Of a DNA stretch of 64,000 bases, positions 11,620-22,276 are shown piece by piece (position 1 is the first letter of the stretch; every line of letters starts with the position of its first letter). The position numbers and the translations under genes are program-made. Source of the DNA: Balanoglossus misakiensis. Taxonomy: Eukaryota; Hemichordata. The notes beneath the pieces are model-generated. The model was not told where the DNA came from. It worked only from the letters and a program-made list of their open reading frames with translations, and searched no databases. The stretch is from NCBI GenBank assembly GCA_040954595.2, contig CM082578.2, positions 15,500,001-15,564,000 of the forward strand, in the 5' to 3' direction.

Positions 11620-12600
11620 CAACACACCTCTGGTAGCCTACAATATCGGACTAAACCTTGACAGTAGCTACATTGACTATTTGGCAAAAATGATAAAAAA
11701 AACTATCTCAATCATTTCATAGATTACATTACGGATTATGTTAGTGTAGTTTTATTATTAGAACTTCAGTAGCATTTTAATCCTTGCCACACCAAACCAG
11801 AGAATTTTAGTTGCAATGGCCATAGATTTCATATTTCAAATTTAAAGGCTTGATATGAGTCTACGTAGTCACGGTGCAATAGTTATTTTGTAACCCCCAC
11901 TTCTTGTATATTAGTGGTTCTTATATGGAAACACATTTGAATTTCGTACAATTGTGGCAGTCATGAAATGCTGTAAGTGAATTGTTAACTGTGAGCAAAA
12001 ATGGATGAGGTTAGCAATTTGAAATAAACTTCAGAAAGGGTTTCTGGAACTATGCTGTGTTCTTGTTTGAAATGATCCTAGCCTAGCCCCTCCCCACTTA
12101 CATCTCAAGAATTTCCAGGCCCCCCACCCTCTATTACCCTTTCCTCCTTTCTCTGTATGTCTGCCTGTTGTTACGACACACCCTGTTTAGTTGCTTGGTC
12201 GAGAGAGGGGTAGCTTTTCTTTGCATAACAAAGGGCCCTACCTTTTCAACTAGTTCATTTAAATATTAGTAATAACCAGATGGTCACCCATATAAAATGC
12301 CTTCTCACAAAAACAACGAGGCACACTTCTCAACACTGACTCGGAGGAGCACGTAGCTCCAGCTCCAACTCGCCTTGGGAATTAGGAATTAGGAATTTAC
12401 CTAGCTTGGCTGGACTCTGTGAGCAACGGACTTCATGAGCAAGGGACTTTGTGTGAGCAACTGACTTCTGTGAATGACGGACTTGGTCAGCAATGGACTT
12501 CTGTGCCTTGAGTTCGGCCAGGACTTTTGTGGACTCAATAACTCCTCGACCAAGCAATGCGGACAGATAATGTCATCGTACAAATGAGGTAATATAAAGC
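11620..12600. other. Interval between convergent genes
   Basis: AT-rich sequence between the 3' ends of the FOXRED2-like gene (plus) and the peptide-precursor gene (minus). Apart from the degenerate tandem repeat at 12420-12505, I see no gene or structured element. Confidence 0.5.
12420..12505. repeat. Degenerate minisatellite, unit about 18 bp
   Basis: About five imperfect copies of a GAGCAA-nGGACTTn-TGT unit follow one another, with variants including GAGCAACGGACTT, GAGCAAGGGACTTT, GAGCAACTGACTT and AGCAATGGACTT. The tract lies just beyond the presumed 3' end of the minus-strand peptide-precursor gene. Confidence 0.7.
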
Positions 12601-12604
12601 GCTG

Positions 12605-13094
12605 TACATATCTCATTTATTCAACAGTACAGAACAAAACAAAACAGAATAGAATTGAATAGCAAGAATCAGAGAACAAACACATATCAAAATCATTCAC
12701 GTAAAACAACACAATGTCACACACATTGTGAAAATTAAGTTTTGAGCATTAAAAAATCGGGGACAGAATGCAATACATTATACTTCGGATCAACAAGAAG
12801 GCAAGGTCAATTCTTTACATATAGTAATCCAATAATTGTGTGCTGAGTAAATATAATTTGTGTCAGTCATATGAATATTATAAACCACCAATTAAGAATG
12901 AAAAATGTATATTTTAAGCTGGCGATGTTAAAGTTCGGTGCACGTCTCATGAAATAGCGTTCAGTGCATATTTAAATAACGACGGCGGAGGCAGATTGAA
13001 CCTTGTAATAAATCCCACAGTTCTGGCTTGACGCATGTCTTCACCAAGATGACGCACGATACAAGTGGACTGTCGAGGCTCTGCTCCGCGAAGC
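12605..13094 (-). other. Presumed 3' UTR exon of the peptide-precursor gene
   Basis: Eight bases after the precursor's stop codon is a donor (GCATCGCAG then GTACAA, exon end 13232). A good acceptor (CATTTTACAG) opens an exon at 13094. An AATAAA on the minus strand (12621-12616) lies about 480 bases further on, consistent with a spliced 3' UTR. The junction is too close to the stop to trigger nonsense-mediated decay. The extent is an estimate. Confidence 0.35.
12616..12621 (-). terminator. Candidate poly(A) signal of the peptide-precursor gene
   Basis: AATAAA on the minus strand (TTTATT on plus) lies downstream of the presumed 3' UTR exon. No closer canonical hexamer was noticed after the stop codon at 13240-13242. 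Confidence 0.35.
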
Positions 13095-13239
13095 CTGTAA
13101 AATGACAAGAAGATAAATCTGAAAAGTGGTAGCAATTGATTCTGATCATAAAGAGAATACAATTCGGAAAGTCTTTCTGTAGCTAATGACCGAATGATAT
13201 TAAAATCATTTTCTTAGAAGAATTTTTGTACCTGCGATG

Positions 13240-16200
13240 CTACTCTCTTTTCACTCGTTGCATTCTGGCGTCAGAGATGCTATCCGCTTTCCTCTTTAAT
13301 CTGGATACCTCTAATTTCGGGTTCTCGGCTGCCCTCTTCAGTCTCTTGTATCGCGCCAAGATTTTCTGATCGTCGTCCACCACCCTTTTCTGTCTCTTCA
13401 CGCGATTCAGTTTGTCGACACCTTTGCCGCTACTGCGCTTGTGCAGACCGGATTTCTGGAAAGCTGCGTCCTCGGCCTTTCTTCTCATTCGTTTCACGCG
13501 TTGAAGGGCTTTCTGATTTTCATCCGCGCCTTTCTTGACTCTCTTGGTTCGTCTGTGCGCTTCCGGCCCGTCATCTACCGACCCTCGGCGGAAGCGTTTC
13601 ACTCTCTCCAAGGCCTTTGGACTCCCTTTCTCTTCTCCTCCAACATCCAAGCCTTTCACGCGCGTCAAGGCTTTCTCCAGTTTGTGCGTGATTGCCTTCG
13701 TCTCCTTGCGGGTTTGCTTTATTCTGGCATGGATGTCGTTGGCCTCGTCCTTTGGCTTTGCTTCGGCGTTGTCATCGGATTTTCGCCGGAATCGTTTGAC
13801 CCTGGTCAGTTCCGGCAGGTCTTTTTCTTCGCCGTCCGTGATTATTCGCTTGATGCGATTTAAATCCTGAGAAAATAATGAAGCATACTGTTAATGGGCT
13901 CATGAAATGATAGTAGGGAATTACATAGAAATTTCATCTGATCGACAGTTGACATAACATATTGTGTTGCCCGGTGGTGGCGCTCCCAGGGAAGATGGGT
14001 ACCCACGCAATACCTATACCTTGATATCGGTCCCTGTCTTAGATTTTGTAAATGAGGGGTTGTTTTTTGGTCTAAATTTCTCCCATAGTTCACAAAAAGG
14101 TGTCTCCCGGAAAGGGGCATATACGTAAATACGTAGAGTTAATTATCCTAGCTGTCGGTTTATTGGGAATTAAGGTCACGAAGTATATGACCTCACCCGG
14201 TGCATCGCCACTGTTATATGGAGACAAATTTCAATTTGAATTTGAACTGACATGTACAATAATTTAACGGCAATAAGCGCTGCTTACTGTCCGTGTGCAT
14301 CATATGTCATGATTTGTTGAAACCATCTGCAGGAATAACTCAACATCTTATGAAAATAAATGGAGCCCTTGGAGATGTTGACGTGTGGAGGTTTCTTGAT
14401 AAAAAATTAGGACGTTGCAAACATGAGATATTTGAAAATTTAGCCACAGTTGCCATGACAAATAGAGATTTGATTGAACGTAATATGATAATTTTAAATT
14501 GACGCAGCTGCATCAAATTTGATATAAATGACTAGCAAATGAAAAATTTTAACCAGGAAAAAACTGTCAAATATTGACGAAAACAAAATTCAGGGTCACA
14601 GTTAGCAGTACTATTGGATTTGATATGTCAGTCAAATGTTCCCAAATAGCGTTGAATCCACTTGCAAGTTTCCTGCTTGAGAAGGTGTCATGTGTAGGGG
14701 CCTATTGATTAATGATGGCCATCTATTCTTCTTGTAGGATTCGTCTCTCATCAGAGAAGAGGATAAGCACAAAGCGCTTGCAACAAGCCTTTGAATGAAC
14801 GCATTAAAGATGGCTTTCATATTTTATGAGCTCATCATGAAATTATAATTCAAAACAGACTTTTTCGGTGAAAGTGAAATTTATCATGTAATACTCAGTA
14901 GGAAAGTGTAATGATTTTCAGTTTATATTAGTACGTTTTACATGCAGGCAAAACGCTAACAATCGACGTTCTCATTTATTGGAAAGAAATATGAGGTTTC
15001 TTTGATGGCTTCATCACGTTCAATTCCGGTCACGTGATGTGTATGTAAATCCGACTGTGTAGGAGACATCTCGGGCCCATACTCGAACCGTTCCAATTGT
15101 TGACACAAGGACGTGTCAGTGTTGCGTCAACCATGGAGGTACCAGTGTACATCCATGCTAATGATTCTGTGTATTGCTCAAAGACCTTGTGACAACACAG
15201 TTCAAACGCAATCATTTCCCAGACGACGTAAATCTCAATTACTGATGTCATGACATCCACTGTACACTAGGGAATTTCGCCGAAAGGTGTTTGCGTTTTG
15301 CAATTTGTGGGACGTAGCAAACGCCAGATAATCTAATTGGTTCAAAGAAAGGTTAAACCATGGACCTTGAATTGATGGTACGATTCGTTGGATTTCATGC
15401 ATATTTCATTGCTTCAACTTATCGCTTCGAGCTCCGCCCGTTTTCATGCCTGTTTTCACGGAGTTTTGTAGACAGACCATATGCATATCGAATCAATAAT
15501 CGCCGTTCACCACTGTCAGTAGTCACTGGCACACGAAAAATGTCTGAGTTTGTCATCATTTTGCAGTTGGTATGCGGATAAAAATACAAGGGTGACATCT
15601 GTCAACAGGTTTCGTGCAATTATATAACACAATTATCACCCTTGTAATGTCTATCTGTATATTGATTCTGAGAAACTGCAAAATTATGTACGACTTAGCA
15701 ATTTTCCGAGCCCCTGTGATTACGATATGAACAAGCTGCGTATATCAATCTGTCTGTCTGTCTGTCCCTCTCTCTCTCTGTGTCTATCCGTCTCTTTCTC
15801 TGTCTCTATTTCACCCTCTCTCTGTATATAATCACTTACTCTGTGTGAAAAATGAATTAAGGTACATGGTTTTCGAGGATATATTTTGTAGCGAAAGGTC
15901 ATTCTTGTCTCTTGGGAATCAATTGATGTTATCCTAGTAGTTCTCTGACTTGTGTTACGATATAAGGTGTTAATGTACTGGGAATGTGAAACACTGCGGA
16001 TTAAGCCGTAATCCCATAATCCCAGAAGACTCGTGTCGTGAGCCCGCATTGCCAGAAATTGCTGTTCTCTGCAAATTACAGCCGCAGGTCAGGCGATGTG
16101 AAATGAAAATGAGAATGTCAGAACAGATGAAATAGAAGTAAATTTATTATCGAATGCTGGGGAAACCTATGATGATTGCCATAGCAACTGTATTTCGCAT

Positions 16201-16991
16201 GATTTTACGACTCTGAAATTCCTGTCATGTGACATTTACACGGCATAGAGGAAACATTTCGAACCCTGTATTCAGAAACGTTTGAAGTATCAACTCACTG
16301 AGTGAAAAAATATATACGCGGAACGAACCACTTGTCATAATTCGGTACCCTGGCCTAGCATCATCAATAATTAATACTTCAAATAATGTATTTTTTTAAT
16401 TGATGGAGAATGAAGGTTAAATGTCTAACAAACAACTTTCATAAATCATCTTTAGTGGTATCTAAGAAACCGTTGTAATTGTTAGCTTGCGATGTTGACA
16501 TGTTGACAATATAAAGTAATTAGATGGAAAATTAGTTATAATTTATTCATTAGACATACGCACCGATGTATAGACCAAGTGTATTTATATATTCGACACA
16601 ACAGAATCTTTCAAACACGGTCAAATCTCAGTGAACGGCGCTTAAAATTTTTCAGTCATCTCAATATTCTAGCCGCATCTTAAAAAACATACGGAATGCT
16701 CTGGTTGATGTTTTCAAAACGAAACAAAATTGACTTGTCGAGCTGATCTGAAAACACAGCGCTAACAGCATCCGGCCTATGCCGCAATCGATTTATATCA
16801 AGATACGCAATGAATGCGCACGCGCGTTGCTCAACAAGATGCTATATTCTTCGACGACATTGAGTGAAGTAAAAACAGTCGCGAATGCGGGAAAAACATC
16901 ATTCTGTACCTACCTCGAACGATGCAGATAACACGGTGACTACACCCAAACACAACACGGCGACAATTAATGCCAAAGCGTACTTGCTCAT
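13240..16991 (-). CDS. Secreted multi-furin-site precursor, unknown family
   Basis: I recognise no family. Two coding exons: 16991-16914 (26 codons) and 13866-13240, joined in phase 0 over a 3,047-base intron, giving 234 residues. Exon 1 is essentially one signal peptide, with a hydrophobic core ALALIVAVLCLGVVTV and likely cleavage after LSA. The mature part has no cysteine and repeats a basic motif L-x-R-[VIYL]-K-R, often extended by x-[KR]-R. Instances are LNRIKR, LTRVKRFRR, LTRVKG, LERVKRFRR, LQRVKRMRR, LNRVKRQKR, LARYKRLKR, SRLKRK and terminal MQRVKR, separated by acidic spacers (DDG, EEK, VVDDD). R-x-K-R is the furin/proprotein-convertase consensus, so a multi-peptide prohormone or a cationic secreted protein is the inference. 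No Gly-Lys-Arg amidation site is seen. The receptor gene at 17788-21040 lies upstream on the same strand; any functional link is speculative. Confidence 0.8.
13867..16913 (-). other. Single 3-kb intron of the precursor gene
   Basis: The donor is GAG followed by GTAGGT (16913-16908) and the acceptor is TTTTCTCAG before 13866. I see no coding exon inside. The intron holds a TCTG/CTCT microsatellite (15748-15828). Short open frames such as 14293-14502 show no splice partners or recognisable motifs. Confidence 0.65.
15748..15828. repeat. TCTG/CTCT microsatellite
   Basis: TCTG units pass into CTCT and then interrupted TCTGTGTC/TCTCTGTC units. It is a simple repeat inside the precursor gene's intron. 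Confidence 0.85.
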
Positions 16992-17707
16992 GACGAACGT
17001 TGTGTGTGTGTATTCTATCAGGTGTTGACGGGTCTTCTTCTAGCGCGGTGTTGACTATTACATGTTCCTGAAGGTTCTATGCTAACCAATGAAACAGTAG
17101 CGAGCGTCAGTCCGTGACAAGAGCCACCGAGAACTTAATATTCATGTTTTATATTATCATAATATATTTACTTCGAATTATTGTTTTTATGCGATTGACT
17201 TGAAGACCATATGATTACCGAGGGCAACTGACGAGACGAGCCCGGTTAAGCGACATAAATGAAGAAAATTACTGTAAGCCTATAGGGCACTGATAAATCA
17301 TTATATGTGTAAACCACGTTTTCTGTAGAGCGCAATTATATTTTGCTAATATAATGGCGCCCTCTGTAGCGTGATAGTATTTTAATCTGAACTATCGAGA
17401 TTATATCCTGCAAACAGTAAACAAATAAATAAGAATCATAGACAGTAAATAATATCACTTGACTCCCATTTAATACACGATAAAGAACAAAACTCAATAC
17501 ATGATAAGAATAAATGTGACAGATTGGTGCTGAAACAGATGCCTAATCTCTGTAAAGTTGTATTAATCTTATGTTTAGATACATTTCTAGTTAACATGTT
17601 TCTTTGACTCATTTCGTATCATAATCATTTTTGACAAAAAAAAAACGATGGCTTATACAGTGCAAGATTACGTTTAAGATTGGAATCAGAGGACAAATTA
17701 CAAGTAA
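16992..17707. other. Promoter side of the precursor gene, 3' flank of the receptor
   Basis: AT-rich DNA between two minus-strand genes. A GT-repeat (GTGTGTGTGT) lies just 5' of the precursor ATG, probably in its 5' UTR. No TATA box at a convincing distance and no further gene was found. Confidence 0.5.
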
Positions 17708-17713
17708 TTTATT
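17708..17713 (-). terminator. Poly(A) signal of the SMB receptor gene
   Basis: AATAAA on the minus strand (TTTATT on plus) lies about 75 bases after the receptor's TAG stop at 17790-17788. Confidence 0.6.
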
Positions 17714-17787
17714 TGGTTATAATATAAGTTATATGGGTAGATATTCGTGTTGAATGATTTACTGGTTGGTTGGTTGACTTTCGCCAA

Positions 17788-20700
17788 CTACTCATGTCCA
17801 TTGTCACGCTTGCAGCACACGTCACGATACAGCCCAGCTGTGCGCACGCGTAACAGAAACGCCCCAAAAATGAACACGCCCTGTAAGGTATTTGTGACTA
17901 TGAATATGTAATCCAGCAGATCGCTTTGAAGGAAACCATCCAGAAACCCCACAATCCATGCCAATCCCATCACAGTGGACATCTTTACAGCAAGGAGCAC
18001 GTGGTTACGTGTGTATGATTTCTGTCGGTGTTTCTTCATGTCTCTTTCAGACATTAACATTGAACTCACGGTGTACACAAAACACATGATATTGACAACG
18101 AGGATAAGCCCAACAGGCACGAGAAATGCAACAATCAGCGGAATACGTCGACCGATCCAACACACGGGCCCTTCACCGTAACCAACCTGAAATTTATATG
18201 GAGCAAAGTTGTCCATTATCGCGCAGATTCCAACGAAAATGAATGGTAGAAACCAAGCATATATGCTGTAATACAGAAACATCCTTCCGTCCCCCAAAAC
18301 CAACTTTGTACGCAAGAACATGTCAATCGCCACGACGCTCATCCAACAGAAAGCCGCCAGCCAAACAAAGTGTGAAACAACAGCAGCCGTTTTGCACAGC
18401 CACGGGAACTTGGTGACGTCCATAACAGTTAGAAACAACAGCTGGGCAAGAAAAAGTGCTATGGCCAAGTTCAATATAATTTTTCCTGGTCGGGTTCTCA
18501 TCTGTTTGAAAGCAGATATTGTGATGATGGTGATGGACAGGCATAATATTGACAAGATGCAACCAATAGTTGTTAACAACTTCTTTAGTTTTGTCTTTGA
18601 CTTCATGTTCCAAAACTGAGCCCCCGTGTTCTGTATATGACAAGCAAATGCAAAGGAACCATCTTCCGAGAGTATGAATTGTCCCTTTGGATATATTAAT
18701 GATTTGATTGAAAGACCATCGTTGCTCACACGGAACCCTCCTTCAGGAAATTTCAAAATGACCCCTTCTGAACAACGTAGGAGAAAGTTATCACTTTCGT
18801 CTTTTGGGCGCATACACATGTCGATTTGAAAGTTTATATTAGACAAAGTAGACCCTTGTAGCTCAAAATAGCACGTTTTAGCTTTGAAAAGTGACGAGTT
18901 GTAATTTGGGTGTGTTACATTTGCCAGAAAATCTTCGTTTGAAGACCCTTTATCGTAATTAAAAGTGCTACCTTTAATTGCCATCAATTCGGTTTCGTTG
19001 CCGCATTCGTTATGCCGTATTGTGAACTTCACTGACCTTATAACAAAACCAAGCATCAACAATTCAGAGCCCATTTCAGTCCAGGTTGTTGTACACGCTG
19101 TCGGTAGAAACTCTGTTATATGTCTTAATTCTGCATCAACCATAAGGTCCATAGTAACATCATAGGTTTCGAGAGACTGTGTTTTCTGGTACCGTGATAT
19201 GAAAATATTGTGAGTATGATTTCGAAACATGTTTCGAATAAATGCTTTTAGGTTTCTATCAAGGTTAATCAGGAAAGAGGGTTGAATTTGCGAGTTGTGA
19301 TGAGAAAGATGAAAGGCCAACACTATTTGAGATGCGATTTCTGCGGGGGAATCGGTGTGATTAGTCCAACGTGACGACAGTGGAAAAACTGTCGACGCTG
19401 ACTTTGTGATCATGTCTGACCTGCGGTTGACAGTTGTCGACAAAGTACGTCCTAACTGAAAACGCACTTTGGAGACACAACTTTCTTGGAATACATCAAA
19501 GACTTCTTCTTGTCCACAATTCCATCGTTCAACCTCCTCAAATAAACCAGCGGCTTTGACACGTTGTTCATTTTGAGCATTGAAATCGAAAAGTATATCG
19601 AACGTACTAAAGCGTCCGGGAACTTTAATACCCAGTGGAATCCCACATTGTACCATCTGATGCTCTAACATGAACAGAGGCACGTTGCAAATCGCACAGT
19701 GGATATTTTTATAGGCACGAAGATCCATTAACGTGACAATCGTTGAGGTGTAATTGTGGCAAAGCTCGATGATTGTCGTATTGGTAAAGCTAGCAGGACA
19801 GTCATTGATGTATGTGGCACATGCGGTCACGTTCAAATCTTCTGGTATTGTGGGCACTATACGGCACTGGTCTGATGAGTTTGCTGCGAAAATCACGGAT
19901 GAAATGCTGCCCGTATTCCGCAAAATCTCACTTCTTATTCTCCTTCCACACTCCCACGCCATGACGGTAAAGTCAACATCCAATTCTTTTACACCATGAC
20001 AAATAGCGCAGTAGATGTTACTGTATACCACACCGAATGAATTAATCACAGGAGTTATATCAAGAATTGATTTATCTGAAATTAAAAGATATATTTGTAA
20101 AAAAAAAAATAATGTAACAAACCTTACTATCCAGGTATGAAACATACACGTAAGCTAAGCGTATGCCATTTTAACGTGTTCGGGAGTCTAAATATTTGGA
20201 AGACCCAAAAAACGATATGTTCAATGTAGAATGGTTGGTGGGATGGGTCGTTGGGTGACTGTGTGTGTGTGTGGGGGGGGGTGGGTGGGGGGGGGGGGTA
20301 ATTGCATGGATGTATAAAGCCCACGTCTTACCATTGCTATTTTCACATTGTTGTCTTATGTCGTCATATGGCCAGTCTCTGGGACATCTGTTTGTTACTA
20401 GTACCGTAACGGTCCATGATTGAACCCGTCCGGCAACCTTTACTTCTGTGCAACGTTCTGTTATCCACATCTCATCGAGGTTCGGGAGGTCTTCACTGTC
20501 AGCAAAGCATTTATCTTCGTAGTCGTGACAACAGTCTCCGCGCACTAAACATTCGGGATCACAGCTGCACATCTCATAGACTGCCGTTCCACGTTCCATA
20601 GCCGCGGCACCGTTGCAAATCAGTCCGTTTGATGTGAGGCACGAGTCAATTCGGTTTCCAGTGTTTGTGTCAAGACACATCAGTGACTCGGGGTCTACGG

Positions 20701-21040
20701 TTAAATAGGGAGGAATATATGTCGTCAATACCGGTGGAGTGTTAACCGACTCGGACCACTGAGGATACCCAAAAGTTGTCGCCGACATCGTCGAACGTTT
20801 AGATGACACCTGTGTCTTTCCTGGCTGGGGTTTTTCAGTTGGAGCATCGGATGTTGTGTCTTGGCCCCTGCTGCTGGTGTGGTATAGCTGTCCATCCTTT
20901 GATAACACCTGGCTCACGGTCTTCGGTGTTGTGATTGCCGGTCCGAAACGAGGCGTTTGATAGACAGTTTGTGTCCACACTGCTATCCTGTCCCCATAAA
21001 GGAACAGAACCAAGCAGAGAAAACAGAAAACTGCTTTCAT
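17788..21040 (-). CDS. Somatomedin-B, Methuselah-like seven-transmembrane receptor
   Basis: A 998-residue receptor. Coding exons are 21040-20332 and 20075-17788, joined in phase 1. It has a signal peptide (MKAVFCFLCLVLFLYG), a Ser/Thr/Pro-rich linker (about 30-118) and a somatomedin-B-like cysteine core with CSCDPEC and RGDCCHDY (about 158-178). A large cysteine-rich ectodomain follows with two similar modules, SNIYCAICHG and KNIHCAICN. Seven hydrophobic helices (about 735-985) begin near LLTTIGCILSILCLSI; RTRPGKIILNLAIALFLAQLLF, shown here only in part as RTRPGKIILNL, is typical of secretin/adhesion receptors. No GPCR proteolysis site is evident before TM1, as in Methuselah-like receptors. 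The short tail ends CCKRDNGHE. The ligand is unknown. A non-coding first exon (donor at 21341) and a 21061 acceptor suggest a 5' UTR intron. Confidence 0.87.
20259..20298. repeat. GT/poly-G tract in the receptor intron
   Basis: A (GT)n run followed by about 26 nearly pure G bases lies inside the short intron between the SMB exon and the receptor exon. On the transcript strand it reads as a C-rich run near the donor. Confidence 0.9.
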
Positions 21041-21340
21041 GCTTTAAACGTTTTGATAAACCTGAGAAGCAATAACAATAAAGTAGAATGTACTTGAAGA
21101 ACATTTACAAGAGACATAGTTATCGATTCAGTGAAGGCTAAAGAAAGGCTACAAAGCAGTTCTTTGGGTCGTCACGGCCAAAAACATGTACATTTTCCAA
21201 CTTGAAAAAAAGTGGTACAGGAACCACCTGTTCCATAGTTTTGAAGGTTAGGAATGACATGCGAGCGCAGAAGGCATTGATCCTGAGCTAATGCAGTTCA
21301 ACTGTTAGGATTTCTATCAACTAGATGAACTACAACTTAC

Positions 21341-21430
21341 CTGCTGCAATATGTGAATCACTTACGCTTGCGACGAGTCTTTACCACAGACTGACAACTG
21401 AACAGTCGATATATACATGATATATCAATT
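21341..21430 (-). promoter_or_regulatory. Possible non-coding first exon and promoter of the receptor
   Basis: On the minus strand a consensus donor (GCAGCAG then GTAAGT) ends at 21341, pairing with an acceptor CTTCTCAG that opens the 21061 exon just before the ATG at 21040. A TATATACATGATATATC stretch near 21408-21427 could serve as a core promoter. This is inferred only from splice signals and position. Confidence 0.3.
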
Positions 21431-22276
21431 TAACCACATGCGCACTTTGTAATCGAAACAAACCATGACAAAAGTGTCCACTTCATTATGATAATGCATC
21501 ACTATTACCTTTATTGGCAGCATTCTTGTCAACTTTTATGTTCGTGAGTGAAATAGTTCAGATGTTGTTTATGGAGGGCCATTTGATATCGGGAATATCT
21601 TGATGGAAAGGATGGTCAGCAGACACCCATGGGAAAGAAATCCAGCCATGTTTAGCACGAAGCAAATACAGATGCCAGGCAGAGAGGCGAAGAAAATATC
21701 TAGCAACAACCATCTGCCCGATATTGTCTGTCAATTTTTTGGCACATCCTTTCGTCCCTCAAACAGTGTGACAACGATATTGGTATAAAACTATAATTTA
21801 TTGATACATAAATATTAACTGATCGTTTACATGATCTTTAGTGACGCAAATCTCCTGTTTTGATTCGTATCGTTTTATCAAATCCTTTCTCTTCAGAGGG
21901 TTTTCTCAGTTGTCCGGTTCCTGATTATACCAGTTTTGTCTTGTTCTCTGGTTTCATTTACTCGCGAAGGCAGTATTTATTTACTATCCTTCTATTACAC
22001 CTCCCTTGATATGGTCGGTGACATTTCCTGTTCCATTTGCAGGCAACTGTCAGAAGTCTTGAAAATGGGGAATTAGGCTAAGATTGCATTAACCATGTTA
22101 AGCACCAGTGACTGATAGACTTGCATCTTCACATGGAGGTTAGACAACTAAGCAAAGTAAGACTTAGGTGGACATTGCTTGCAAAGTGAAGTATGTGACT
22201 TTAATACGAGTGTCCTAACTAAAAATTTGTCTGTAATGACAGGTTTTGTGGTATTTCAGTTTTATACATTTAGAAA
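21431..22276. other. Short intergenic interval
   Basis: This lies between the receptor's 5' end and the PUS7L stop codon. The PUS7L 3' UTR must fall here; one minus-strand AATAAA (TTTATT, 21797-21802) lies about 475 bases after the stop. I see no gene. Confidence 0.5.

Noticed and set aside
13441-13870. Two overlapping plus-strand open frames of 140 and 111 residues
   Set aside because: They are antisense shadows of the peptide-precursor exon, whose signal exon, splice sites and repeat pattern lie on the minus strand.
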